From the NCBI GenBank assembly GCA_019694455.1, contig JAIBBY010000012.1, positions 37,780-101,779 on the forward strand: a stretch of 64,000 nucleotides of DNA, read 5' to 3'. A program made the position numbers and the translations under genes. Below the pieces are notes generated by a model. The model did no database searches. It was given only the letters and a program-made list of their open reading frames with translations, and was not told where the DNA came from. Source of the stretch: Pirellulales bacterium. Its GTDB lineage: Bacteria; Planctomycetota; Planctomycetia; Pirellulales; JAEUIK01. Shown here piece by piece: positions 34,021 to 42,509 of the stretch (the first letter of the stretch is position 1; every line of letters starts with the position of its first letter).

Positions 34021-34995
34021 TTAGGGAAGATAGACGTCTAGCAGCGTGGCGGATGGCAACGGCGTCAGGTTAACTGGCCCGAGTTCCGCTGGCAGTAGCG
34101 CCACCTCGCCGGCGGACACAGGGACGCCAGCAGGATCGCCAGAGATGTTCACGGCGCCGGCCAACACGACCAGCAGATGCAGGCGATTGCCGCCGCCGAT
34201 TGGCCTGGTTTGATCAAATTGCCAGCGATCGATCACAAAATGATCGCAGGCTACCAGTCGTTCGACCTGATCAGATTCGGTCGCAATCGGGGTTTCGAAT
34301 AAGCGGGGGCCTACATTGAAGTCGATCACTTCCAGGGCCTCGGCGACGTGAAGGGCCCGTGGCAATCCGTCGCTGCCATGCCGGTTCCAGTCGAAAAGGC
34401 GGTAGGTCACATCGCTCGATTGCTGAATCTCGGCAACCACCAGGCCGGCGCCGAGCGCATGGACCGTTCCGGGCGGCAAGAACAGGCAATCGCCGGGGTG
34501 TGGCTGCAACGTGCTAAGGCACGCCTCGCAGTCGCCGCGTTGCATCGCTTGCTCAAAAGCGGGCCGATCGACGCCCTGGTTCAGGCCGGCGTGGATCGTC
34601 GCTCCTGGTTCGGCATGCAGCACCACCCAGGCCTCGGTTTTGCCGCGATCTGGTGGATCGAGCAAGGCGGCTTGTGCATCGTTGGGATGGACCTGCACTG
34701 ATAGTGGCTGGGCCGCATCCAGCAGTTTGACAAGTAAGGGAAAGCGAGACTGCGGCGCGTGCCGCCCCAATAGCTGGGGGCCATGCTTCGTGACCAATTC
34801 GTGGAGCGACAGACCGGCCAATGGTCCAAAAGCGACCACGCTTTGCTCGTTCCCCTGGTTGGGAGCGCGATCGACGACCTCCCAGCTTTCAGCGCACGTT
34901 TGTTCAGGTTCAAGCGGTTTGTTGAATTGGCCAGCCAAACGGTGGCCGCCCCATATGTAGTGCTTGAAAACTGGCCGAAATCGCAGCGGATACAT
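34021..34995 (-). CDS. manA: Mannose-6-phosphate isomerase, class I
   Basis: 324-residue zinc isomerase interconverting mannose-6-phosphate and fructose-6-phosphate. The zinc ligands are visible: the His in LSVQVHPNDAQA, Glu in 'RGKTEAWVVLHAEPGA' and a later His in LPPGTVHALGAGLVV. The N-terminus 'YPLRFRPVFKHYIWGGHRLA' is the usual opening of short bacterial type I enzymes. ATG 34995 fits that opening, so the upstream in-frame extension to 35040 is not used. It supplies mannose for surface glycans; it is a single-gene unit here. Confidence 0.93.
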   Translation of the reverse strand: MYPLRFRPVFKHYIWGGHRLAGQFNKPLEPEQTCAESWEVVDRAPNQGNEQSVVAFGPLAGLSLHELVTKHGPQLLGRHAPQSRFPLLVKLLDAAQPLSVQVHPNDAQAALLDPPDRGKTEAWVVLHAEPGATIHAGLNQGVDRPAFEQAMQRGDCEACLSTLQPHPGDCLFLPPGTVHALGAGLVVAEIQQSSDVTYRLFDWNRHGSDGLPRALHVAEALEVIDFNVGPRLFETPIATESDQVERLVACDHFVIDRWQFDQTRPIGGGNRLHLLVVLAGAVNISGDPAGVPVSAGEVALLPAELGPVNLTPLPSATLLDVYLP

Positions 34996-35163
34996 CGGTT
35001 TTTCGCCCAAAGATTGGCGACAGAGTAGCAGGCTGCCCACCGCCGCTCCATGTTTGAGGGGAAATTTGCAGAAATTTACTTGGCGCAGTCGTTAGCGCAG
35101 TTTACTATCACACACGATTCGGGGGTCATACCGGTATTTGGGATCATCTAGGAGGGACGCTTC

Positions 35164-35823
35164 ATGCTCGTGAGAATGCATCGACTACTTCTATTTAGCG
35201 CAGCGTTTATTGCGCTCGGCGCCACTGCTAGCGCCGCATCGGTATCGTACAACACCAACTTCAGCTTTCCGCTCTCGCCGGGCAGCCAAAACGTCTCGCT
35301 GCCGCAGTTCAATCCGTCGCTTGGCACCTTGGTGTCCGTGACCCTTGGCCTAAATGCCAATGTTCAGGCCCAAGTGACCGCTGAGAACGACTCCACCATT
35401 GGTGGCAATATGGGGGTCGATCTGACGGGCATTATCAAGGCCTCTGGCCCCAGCCTCACGACCAATGCCGCCATTCTGCAATCGGCGGGTCCCGTTGCGG
35501 TTGGCCCCACTGATGGCGTCGGCGGCAGCGGCCCGGACTTTGTCAACTTTGGATTGATTAGCGGTTCGGACAGCGCTACAAACTCGTTGCTGTCTGGCTT
35601 GGCCCCTTACATCGGGCTGGGCAATGTCAGCATCGCGGTCAGCGGCAATGGCGGCTTCGCCGTCAATGGCGTGTCGAACAGCACCATTCAGGTGTCGAGT
35701 TTTGGCGCCAACGGCATCGCGGAAGTGACCTACAACTACAACCCAGTTCCGGAACCGGGCACCTTGGCCCTGGCCGGGATGGGCGCGTTGGCATTGGTCG
35801 CCTTTGCACGGCGCCGTCGTTAA
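35164..35823 (+). CDS. PEP-CTERM sorting-domain protein (choice-of-anchor E type)
   Basis: 219-residue exported protein. A signal peptide (RLLLFSAAFIALGATASAA) is followed by a beta-rich body ('ASVSYNTNFSFPLSPGSQN', 'LGTLVSVTLGLNANVQAQV') like the 'choice-of-anchor E' domain, then the PEP-CTERM tail VPEPGTLALAGMGALALVAF with terminal RRRR. Such proteins are recognised by an exosortase and are linked to the cell surface or exopolysaccharide. No exosortase is visible in this window. AGGAGG lies about eight bases before ATG 35164, and a strong terminator follows the stop. Confidence 0.9.
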   Translation: MLVRMHRLLLFSAAFIALGATASAASVSYNTNFSFPLSPGSQNVSLPQFNPSLGTLVSVTLGLNANVQAQVTAENDSTIGGNMGVDLTGIIKASGPSLTTNAAILQSAGPVAVGPTDGVGGSGPDFVNFGLISGSDSATNSLLSGLAPYIGLGNVSIAVSGNGGFAVNGVSNSTIQVSSFGANGIAEVTYNYNPVPEPGTLALAGMGALALVAFARRRR

Positions 35824-35851
35824 TCCGTTTGCAATTGCTTTAACAGCAAAG

Positions 35852-35877
35852 AAAAAGCCGCCATGAGGCGGCTTTTT
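35852..35877 (+). terminator. Rho-independent terminator after the PEP-CTERM gene
   Basis: A perfect 11-bp stem, aaaaagccgcc / ggcggcttttt with loop atga, followed by further pyrimidines. It can work on both strands, but it lies just after the PEP-CTERM stop and just before the receiver-like gene. Confidence 0.93.
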
Positions 35878-35905
35878 CTTTGCGCGGTTGGATATACTGC
35901 CGCGC

Positions 35906-36736
35906 ATGGATGCCGCGATGCGAACTACTCTTACCGCGCCGCCACAGGTCGTGTGGATTGGCGAGCGCAGCGATGCCCTGTGGAGAACAGCGTTCGATAC
36001 GCTTGCACAGAACGCGATCGTCACGCGGTGGGAAGATACGCAAGGCATTGCCGCGAGCGGACGATGGCTGCCATGCGACTTGATCGTGGTCGCCGCGTCG
36101 CGGTGGGGAGAAATCGAACCATCCGCGCTCGCGCAAGCACGACGGACTTGGCCACTGGCCGGTGTGATCGAGTTGGCCGGCATGTGGCGCGAAGGGGAGG
36201 GGCGCGCTGGCCGCGGCATCTCGGGCGCCTTGCGTGTGTATCAGCGCGATTGGCCCGCATTTTGGATGGGGCAATTGGCGCATTGGCGACAGGGCGAATT
36301 GCCAATGTGGTCGCTGCCGGTCGCCATGGGCGAGGAAGACCGGGTTCTTGAACGTAAGTCTCCGCAATCGCTGGCGCTGCGCAGCGCTGCCGTTTGCTCG
36401 GCCGGTCCTAAACTAGCGACATTGATAGCCGATGCGCTATTGGCCGCGGGATTGAGTCCTTTCCAAGTTAGCGACGTGCAGAAGTTGCTCGATGCAGAAC
36501 TAATCGTGTGGGATCTCGGACATGCGGACAGCGATTTGAGTTCGCAAGTGCGCGCCGCGCGGCTTGCCAACCCGACCGCCACGATCGTGTTGCTGGCCGA
36601 CTTTCCACGATTCGATTTCACGCGCCAATGGCTCGACGCCGGCGCGAAGGCAGTGCTTGGCAAGCCGTTCTATCTGGACGAGCTCGTTATCGCCTGCCAG
36701 ATGGCATCCAGCGCCGCATTCGCAATGAGCCAATGA
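35906..36736 (+). CDS. Protein with degenerate receiver-like C-terminal domain
   Basis: 276 residues, no signal peptide. The C-terminal ~115 residues read like a response-regulator receiver fold: 'LIVWDLGHADSD' in the place of the phosphoacceptor strand, 'ATIVLLADFPRFD' as the next strand and 'DAGAKAVLGKPFYLDELV' with the conserved Lys-Pro. The acidic pocket at the start of the domain is not obvious, so it may not be phosphorylated. The N-terminal half (VVWIGERSDALW..., LPCDLIVVAASRWGEI) looks like a second, even more divergent receiver-like unit. ATG 35906 is preferred to a TTG at 35888, which is adjacent to the terminator. No kinase is adjacent. Confidence 0.5.
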   Translation: MDAAMRTTLTAPPQVVWIGERSDALWRTAFDTLAQNAIVTRWEDTQGIAASGRWLPCDLIVVAASRWGEIEPSALAQARRTWPLAGVIELAGMWREGEGRAGRGISGALRVYQRDWPAFWMGQLAHWRQGELPMWSLPVAMGEEDRVLERKSPQSLALRSAAVCSAGPKLATLIADALLAAGLSPFQVSDVQKLLDAELIVWDLGHADSDLSSQVRAARLANPTATIVLLADFPRFDFTRQWLDAGAKAVLGKPFYLDELVIACQMASSAAFAMSQ

Positions 36737-36944
36737 CTTGCGAGAGCGCGCGACGCAGCGCGATTGATTCGACTGGCGAATGGCATGTGGACTACGAGCC
36801 CGCGAACCGCAATTTGGAGCGCCTGGATCCGCGACCCAAACCGCGTTAGCGGCGAGAGAGTTTTTTTGCGGCTGCGCTCTTTCGTGGGGCGTATGTTTGC
36901 CGACAATGCTCACGGGCAATTCTCTCTGGACCGTGAGCGCAGGA

Positions 36945-37442
36945 ATGCACGAAGACTCAAAGCGACCAGGAAGTTCCACCCCGACGCAGAAGCAGGTTCA
37001 GCTCTTCACCGATGGCGCATGCAGCGGCAACCCGGGGCCCGGCGGCTGGGCGTTCATTCTTTTCGATCCGGTTTCTGGCAAGGAGTTGGAGGATTCGGGG
37101 GGCAATCCCGAGACGACGAACAATCGCATGGAACTGATGGCGGTCATCGAGGGACTGGGCAAGCTCAAGCGGCCCACTGCGGTGACTGTGCTGACCGATA
37201 GCGTGTACGTCGGCAAGGGAATGACCGAATGGCTACCCAAATGGAAACGCAATGGGTGGCGCACCGGCAAGAACGGCCGCGGGGGCGAAGTGAAGAATCA
37301 AGACCTGTGGATGGAGCTTGACCGACTGTTGCGAGTCCACACTCTGCGATACGAGCGCGTGGCGGGACATAGCGGGCATCCGCAAAACGATCGCTGTGAC
37401 AAACTCGCGGTGGCGGCGTATCAACAATACCTCAAGCGCTAG
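36945..37442 (+). CDS. rnhA: Ribonuclease HI
   Basis: 165-residue enzyme that cleaves the RNA strand of RNA-DNA hybrids. All four acidic catalytic positions are present: Asp in QLFTDGACSGNPGPGGWAF, Glu in TNNRMELMAVIEGL, Asp in VLTDSVYVGKGM and Asp in HPQNDRCDKLAVAA. The usual 'WLPKWKRNGWRTG' basic handle follows. ATG 36945 has AGGA directly before it, and the longer frame upstream is not family-like. Stop is 14 bases from the convergent thiO stop. Confidence 0.95.
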   Translation: MHEDSKRPGSSTPTQKQVQLFTDGACSGNPGPGGWAFILFDPVSGKELEDSGGNPETTNNRMELMAVIEGLGKLKRPTAVTVLTDSVYVGKGMTEWLPKWKRNGWRTGKNGRGGEVKNQDLWMELDRLLRVHTLRYERVAGHSGHPQNDRCDKLAVAAYQQYLKR

Positions 37443-37455
37443 CTGGCGCAGTCGC

Positions 37456-38604
37456 TTACGCCAGACGCTCGTGGGCATGTTCGTGTCCGGCGTGACGATG
37501 GGGCCGGAAGTCGAACAGTTCGATCTCTGGCTGCTGGCCGCGAATGACTTGCGACATCAGTTGCGCGGTCGCCGGCGATTGGTGCAACCCGCCGCGAAAA
37601 TGCCCGGCCGCCACAAAGGCGTTTTCCAGTTCGCCGAGCCGACCGAGGTAGGGCAGGCCGTCGGGGGTGCCGGGCCGGAGTCCGGCCCAGGCGCGTTCGA
37701 CGGTGGCGGCGCGAAGCGCTGGAACAAGGCCGAGACCAAAATCCAAGAGTCCGGCGACACCGTCGGCCGTGGCGCGACTGTCGAAGCCGACTTTCTCTTC
37801 GGTGGCGCCGATGAGCACACGGCCATCGGGGCGGGGGACAAAGTAGCGGCGACCTTCGTTCAGGATGTGCCGCAGCGGCGGCGACGCGGCGGCGAGCAGC
37901 ACGATCTGCCCGCGCACAGGGACCATCGGCAGCGGCGCGCCAAGCCGAGCGCCGAGATGCCCGGTCCAGGCGCCGCCGCAGAGGCAGATTGCGCCTGCGG
38001 TTCGTGTTCCGCTTTGGGTTTCGATTGCTTCGACCCGGCCGGCGCGAACCTGAAAACCTTCGACAGCGACATTGGCTTCCACGGCCACGCCGCGCTGACG
38101 GCAGGCGACGAGCAGGGCTTTGAGATGCCGAGGGTTGCGGACCTGAGCCTCGTCGGGGAGCAGCGCTGCCGCTCGCACTTGCGAGAGCACTTGCGAATCG
38201 GCCAGCGCCGGCTCGCGCGCGGCCAGTTCTTTGTTGCTCAACTCTTCAACCGCAAGGCCGCCATTGCGCCACAGTTGCGCAGCCTCGCGCAATAGGGCGG
38301 CTTGATCGGCGTCGCGCGCCACATGGATGCTGCCCGTGCGGCGAAAACCGTTGTCGATGCCGGTTTCTTCGCTTAGCGCTTGCGCCCAGATGGGATGCAA
38401 CTCGTGGCTGAGGCCGACCAATTGATCGTAGGCGTTGGCCGCGGTGGCGCGATTACCGGGGGGCAGGATGCCGGCGCCGGCCCAAGAGGCCTCGTGCCCC
38501 GGCTGGCCGCGGTCGAGCACCAAAACGCGGAGGCGGTGACTGGCCAGTTCGTAAGCGAGCGACAGCCCAATGACGCCGCCGCCAATGATCAGACAATCGT
38601 GCAT
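37456..38604 (-). CDS. thiO: Glycine oxidase ThiO
   Basis: 382-residue FAD-dependent amino-acid oxidase. The dinucleotide-binding motif is CLIIGGGVIGLSLAYELA (GGGVIG at 8-13), followed by 'EASWAGAGILPPGNRA', which is characteristic of ThiO, and 'VRGQIVLLAA' and 'AWAGLRPGTPDGLPYLG' near the C-terminus. ThiO makes the imine precursor of the thiazole ring of thiamine. No other thi genes are visible here, so its place in the pathway rests on family membership. It is single-gene, with rnhA convergent. Confidence 0.88.
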   Translation of the reverse strand: MHDCLIIGGGVIGLSLAYELASHRLRVLVLDRGQPGHEASWAGAGILPPGNRATAANAYDQLVGLSHELHPIWAQALSEETGIDNGFRRTGSIHVARDADQAALLREAAQLWRNGGLAVEELSNKELAAREPALADSQVLSQVRAAALLPDEAQVRNPRHLKALLVACRQRGVAVEANVAVEGFQVRAGRVEAIETQSGTRTAGAICLCGGAWTGHLGARLGAPLPMVPVRGQIVLLAAASPPLRHILNEGRRYFVPRPDGRVLIGATEEKVGFDSRATADGVAGLLDFGLGLVPALRAATVERAWAGLRPGTPDGLPYLGRLGELENAFVAAGHFRGGLHQSPATAQLMSQVIRGQQPEIELFDFRPHRHAGHEHAHERLA

Positions 38605-38755
38605 TTACTTCGGCGCCCCAAATGAGCGTGTTGTGACGGAGTGCATTTTACCGTAGGCAGCGGTTGGCATGGAGAGGCGGAATTGTACATTCGCGGGCGC
38701 GGGAGGATCGCGCTGAATTGATTTGCAACGAATTGCGAAATATGGGGGGGGTAAA

Positions 38756-38895
38756 CTCCGAAAACCGCGACTCCGAAAACGATCGTAAGCAGCCAGCGGC
38801 ACGCGGAAGTTGAATCGCCGCTTATGGTTCGCGCGAGCGAGGCGGCGAAATGCGCGGCGCGAGTTTTCGGAGTTTTCGGAATCGCCTCCGAAAAC
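38756..38895. repeat. Cluster of direct and inverted 'ctccgaaaac' repeats upstream of GlyRS
   Basis: The 10-base word ctccgaaaac occurs at 38756, 38771 and 38886, and its inverse gttttcggag at 38863, with gttttcgga again at 38872. The last inverse copy and the direct copy at 38887 can form a perfect 9-bp hairpin with loop atcgcc; the earlier copies can pair instead, giving mutually exclusive hairpins. This is within the 38605-39085 gap, which is otherwise non-coding as far as I can see, apart from a run of seven to eight G at ~38744. Confidence 0.75.
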
Positions 38896-39085
38896 GATAT
38901 TTGTCGTAAGTCGCCAAGGCGCAGCGCCGGATTTCGAACTATTGCTATGCGACAACGGATGCCGTCTGCCGACCGGCCACGGCGTAGACCCCCTCTGTCG
39001 GCACGGGTACACTTGCCGTCTTTGGTACCGGTTTACGACGCAAGTCGTTGGTTTGGCCCGCCCGCGTCTGTTGAAGGAGTCGTTT

Positions 39086-40711
39086 GTGCCGATCGAAATG
39101 GACAAGTTGGTTTCCCTTTGCAAGCGGCGCGGGTTCTTGTTTCAGTCGAGCGAGATCTATGGCGGGCTGAATGGCTTTTGGGACTATGGCCCGTTGGGGG
39201 TGGAGCTCAAGCGGAACGTCAAGGAGGCGTGGTGGCAGGACATGGTGACCAGCCACGACGAGACGCTGGCGCCGGCGGGGGCCCCTACCCCGTATGAAAT
39301 GGCCGGCCTCGATTGCACGATCATCATGCACCCGCAGGTTTGGAAGGTCTCTGGGCACTACGATCTGTTTCACGACTTCATGGTCGATTGTCGCGAGTCG
39401 AAGCGGCGTTACCGGCACGACCAGGTCTATGGCCGCTGGGTCGAGGCCAAAGGGAAGCTGATCTTCGTCGCCACGCAGAGCCAAGGGACCGACGGCGAGG
39501 CCGACACGCAGCAGCGAGCGCTGAAGTTCTTCAACCTGCGGGCCAAGGACGCCGAGCAGCTTGCCTGGCAATCGCCGATGGTCAACCTGACCACCGTGAA
39601 GGATTTTGCCGAGGCGCTGGGGCCCGAGGCCAAGGAGTTGGGCACGCTCACCGCGCCGCGCGAGTTCAACTTGATGTTCAAGACCTACGTGGGGGCGTTG
39701 TCGGGAGAGGAAGGCGCCGCTTTCCTGCGGCCCGAGACGGCGCAAGGCATATTTGTGAACTTCAAGAACGTGCTCGACAGCACGCGGGTCGGCGTGCCGT
39801 TTGGCATCGCGCAGATGGGCAAGAGCTTTCGCAACGAGATCACGCCGCGCAACTTCACGTTTCGCTCGCGCGAGTTCGAGCAGATGGAGATTGAGTTCTT
39901 CTGTCACCCGAACACGTCGCGCGATTGGTATCAGTTTTGGCGCGACCGCCGTTTTCGCTGGTACACCGAACTGGGACTGGCGGGGGAGCGGCTACGGCTG
40001 CGCGAGCACGAGCAAGACGAACTGAGTCACTACTCGTGTGGAACGGCGGACATCGAATACGCGTTTCCGTTTTTGCCGCCGGGCGAGTTTGGCGAGCTGG
40101 AAGGAATTGCCCATCGCGGCGACTTCGATCTGCGCAGCCACATGGAAGGGAAGCTGGTGCGCGACGGCGATCAGCTTGTCGTCGAAAAAGGGGCCGACGG
40201 CAAGCCGCGCTACGCCGGCAGCGGACGCGACATGAGCTATTTTGACGACGTGACCCGCGAGCGCTTTGTGCCGCATGTGATTGAGCCATCTAGCGGCGCC
40301 GACCGCGCCACGCTCGCCTTTTTGTGCGAGGCGTACCACGAAGACGTGGTGCCCGACGCCGAGGGCAAACCGCGCGAGCGGCTGGTGATGAAGTTCCATC
40401 CGCGGCTGGCGCCGATGAAAGCGGCGGTGTTTCCGCTGGTGAAGAAGGATGGCATGCCCGAGGTGGCCATGCGCATCTATCGCGATTTGAAGAAGCGGTA
40501 CAACGTGTTTTACGACGAGAAGGGAGCGGTGGGACGGCGTTACGCTCGGCAGGACGAAGCGGGGACGCCGTACTGCATCACCGTCGACGGCCAGACGATG
40601 CAAGACCAGACGGTGACGATCCGCGACCGCGATTCGCTGGAGCAATGGCGGATCAAGGTCGATGATTGCACGAGCGAAATCGAGCGACGACTGAACGAGT
40701 CGCGCGGCTAA
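39086..40711 (+). CDS. glyQS: Glycyl-tRNA synthetase, single-chain (alpha2) type
   Basis: 541-residue class II aminoacyl-tRNA synthetase. The N-terminus 'DKLVSLCKRRGFLFQSSEIY' and 'GLNGFWDYGPLGVELKRN' are the hallmark of the alpha2 glycyl enzyme. Class II motif 2 is 'SFRNEITPRNFTFRSREFEQ' and motif 3 lies near the C-terminal 'VAMRIYRDLKKRYNV'. The catalytic insert and 'GIAHRGDFDLRSHMEG' also fit. The frame is open to 38810, but GTG 39086 has AAGGAG seven bases upstream and begins the family's own sequence; ATG 39098 is an alternative. The leader carries the 'ctccgaaaac' repeat cluster. Confidence 0.95.
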   Translation: MPIEMDKLVSLCKRRGFLFQSSEIYGGLNGFWDYGPLGVELKRNVKEAWWQDMVTSHDETLAPAGAPTPYEMAGLDCTIIMHPQVWKVSGHYDLFHDFMVDCRESKRRYRHDQVYGRWVEAKGKLIFVATQSQGTDGEADTQQRALKFFNLRAKDAEQLAWQSPMVNLTTVKDFAEALGPEAKELGTLTAPREFNLMFKTYVGALSGEEGAAFLRPETAQGIFVNFKNVLDSTRVGVPFGIAQMGKSFRNEITPRNFTFRSREFEQMEIEFFCHPNTSRDWYQFWRDRRFRWYTELGLAGERLRLREHEQDELSHYSCGTADIEYAFPFLPPGEFGELEGIAHRGDFDLRSHMEGKLVRDGDQLVVEKGADGKPRYAGSGRDMSYFDDVTRERFVPHVIEPSSGADRATLAFLCEAYHEDVVPDAEGKPRERLVMKFHPRLAPMKAAVFPLVKKDGMPEVAMRIYRDLKKRYNVFYDEKGAVGRRYARQDEAGTPYCITVDGQTMQDQTVTIRDRDSLEQWRIKVDDCTSEIERRLNESRG

Positions 40712-40751
40712 GCGCCGCCCAAGCGGGCGGCCGCCACAGGGGAGACAGCAC

Positions 40752-41867
40752 ATGGCCCAAGCGCCTGCGACTGGCCCGCGTTGGATACGCGCGCTGATCT
40801 TTTTGTTGTCGTTGCTGCTGTTTGTCTTTTACACCTGGCTGCTGTCGTTCATCCTGCGCGACATCGATCGACTGCCGGGCCCCGACTACGAGGCGATTCG
40901 GGCGCGCTATGTCGGGCAGCCACTCATCGACCGCGGCGCGGCGATCGGCCAAGAAATCGCCAAGCTGACCACCGAGACGGCCCATGAGCGGGAGAATCAG
41001 CAGCTTGTGCAACAGAGCACGGCCAACTCGCAGGCCACGCTGGGGCAGCTAATTCAGTTGCACCGCGCGAGCGTCGAGAAGGGGGTGAACCTCAGCGCCG
41101 AGGAGCAGCAGGCGTTTGTCGAGAGCGAAAAGCTGTTTCTCGACAATCAGCGCAAGTTTCAGGCGGCCAATGAGGAGATTGCCCGGCTGACGACGCGGCG
41201 GCAGGAACTGGAAAGCGAGGCCAAAGAGGTCGAACAGAAGATCGAGGAGAAGAGCGGGCCGCTCCGCGAGGAGTATCAGCGGCTAAGCGCGCTACACGGC
41301 TACCGGCAGGCGGCGCTCAAGCTGGCGGTGCTGCTGCCGGTGCTGATCGTGGCGGCGGTGATTTCGATCCGCAAGGCGGGGAGCGCCTACCGGCCGATCG
41401 TGTTTCCGCTGCTCTTGGCCAGTCTGTGGCTGGTCGGGCTGGTGATGCACGAGCATTTTCCGAGCGAGCTGTTCAAGTACATCGCCATCTCGGCGGGCAT
41501 TCTGGTGGTGATCGCCATCTTGGTGTCGTTGATCCGGGTGATTGTGGCGCCGCGCGGCGCGTGGCTCTTGGGCCGCTACCGCGAGGCGTACAACCGGGGG
41601 CAATGCCCGATCTGCGCCCAGCCGATCCGGCGAGCGCAAAACCGCCCGCTGGCGGTGGCGACAACTGGCGGGGCGGCGGCGGGAGCGACCGCGCGGGGCA
41701 GCGGCGGCGAGACTGCCGATGAGCCATACTCTTGCCCGGCGTGCGGCACGCGACTATTCGAGCAGTGCGATAAGTGCGAGCACCTGCGGCACACGTTGTT
41801 GCCGTACTGCCAGAGTTGCGGGGCGGGGGAAGGGCCGCTGGCCGAGGAAGCGCAAGTGGCGCCGTAA
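40752..41867 (+). CDS. Membrane protein with coiled coil and zinc-ribbon-like tail
   Basis: 371 residues. An N-terminal helix (ALIFLLSLLLFVFYTWLLSF) is followed by a long charged region that looks like a coiled coil (residues ~75-195, EIARLTTRRQELESEAKEVE), then three or four more hydrophobic segments (~200-290) and a cytoplasmic tail with Cys pairs: CPIC, CPAC, CDKC and CQSC, which make zinc ribbons plausible. I do not recognise the family. GGGGAGA lies ten bases before the ATG. It follows GlyRS by 40 bases and precedes another membrane protein by 26 bases, so all three may be co-transcribed. Confidence 0.65.
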   Translation: MAQAPATGPRWIRALIFLLSLLLFVFYTWLLSFILRDIDRLPGPDYEAIRARYVGQPLIDRGAAIGQEIAKLTTETAHERENQQLVQQSTANSQATLGQLIQLHRASVEKGVNLSAEEQQAFVESEKLFLDNQRKFQAANEEIARLTTRRQELESEAKEVEQKIEEKSGPLREEYQRLSALHGYRQAALKLAVLLPVLIVAAVISIRKAGSAYRPIVFPLLLASLWLVGLVMHEHFPSELFKYIAISAGILVVIAILVSLIRVIVAPRGAWLLGRYREAYNRGQCPICAQPIRRAQNRPLAVATTGGAAAGATARGSGGETADEPYSCPACGTRLFEQCDKCEHLRHTLLPYCQSCGAGEGPLAEEAQVAP

Positions 41868-41893
41868 GGCGTTGATCGCTTGGGAGGAAGAGC

Positions 41894-42307
41894 ATGTTCC
41901 GGTTACCCCCTAACTTTCCAGACCCCCAGTTCCCCGAGTTTTGGTTGTTCGTAGCCATCGTAGGTATTATCCATGTAGGACTTTTTGTAACGCTGTACTG
42001 GTGGGTCGCCAGGTATCGCAATCCGCTGGTCATCGCGGGCGGGTACTTTCTGACGCACACCGTCGTGGCAGCGATCGTGCTGCCGTTTTTGTTTGCCGCT
42101 GCCGGCGACCAGGCGTGGGTGCTATCTTTTTGTCTGTGCTGCATTGACTTGCCGAGTTTTGCTTTCTTTGGATGGATATTTGACCAGGGCTCTCGGACGA
42201 AGGGGGCCTTGGCTTACATCTTGGTTGGCGGCGGAATGTACGCGATCGTTGGTTTGGTGATCGGTTCGATCGCGCTGCTCTACCGGGCAAATCCACAGTC
42301 GAAGTGA
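41894..42307 (+). CDS. Small multi-pass membrane protein
   Basis: 137 residues with four hydrophobic helices: EFWLFVAIVGIIHVGLFVTL, 'LVIAGGYFLTHTVVAAIVLP', 'LSFCLCCIDLPSFAFFGWIF' and 'GMYAIVGLVIGSIALLY'. No family recognised. The segment around GGYFLTHTVVAAIVLP is of interest because a related stretch, GGYFLSHAAVAAIVRP, occurs in a non-functional frame ~1.5 kb downstream (43576-43641). GGAGGAAGAGC precedes the ATG. Starts 26 bases after the coiled-coil membrane protein. Confidence 0.65.
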   Translation: MFRLPPNFPDPQFPEFWLFVAIVGIIHVGLFVTLYWWVARYRNPLVIAGGYFLTHTVVAAIVLPFLFAAAGDQAWVLSFCLCCIDLPSFAFFGWIFDQGSRTKGALAYILVGGGMYAIVGLVIGSIALLYRANPQSK

Positions 42308-42509
42308 GGGCAAAGTGCGTTTCCAGTTCATCATCCCGGTGTACACTGTTCGTGACAGAACGCGAATCCGCTGAGGGTCAGTTCGCATCCGCCGCGATCA
42401 AGCAGGCGCAGAGCGCTCGTCGGCCGACAACACAAGGACGAACACATGCGTCCCCGCGTATTGGGCAACGCGTAGTGTCGCGAGCAACGAGACATCAAAT
42501 AGGGTAGGC

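Noticed and set aside
39086..39100. T-box riboswitch in the GlyRS leader
   Set aside because: No T-box consensus or specifier stem was recognised; only the ctccgaaaac repeats are present.
38945..39907. Long minus-strand frame (320 codons) opposite GlyRS
   Set aside because: It is antisense to a certain synthetase gene and has no recognisable domain.
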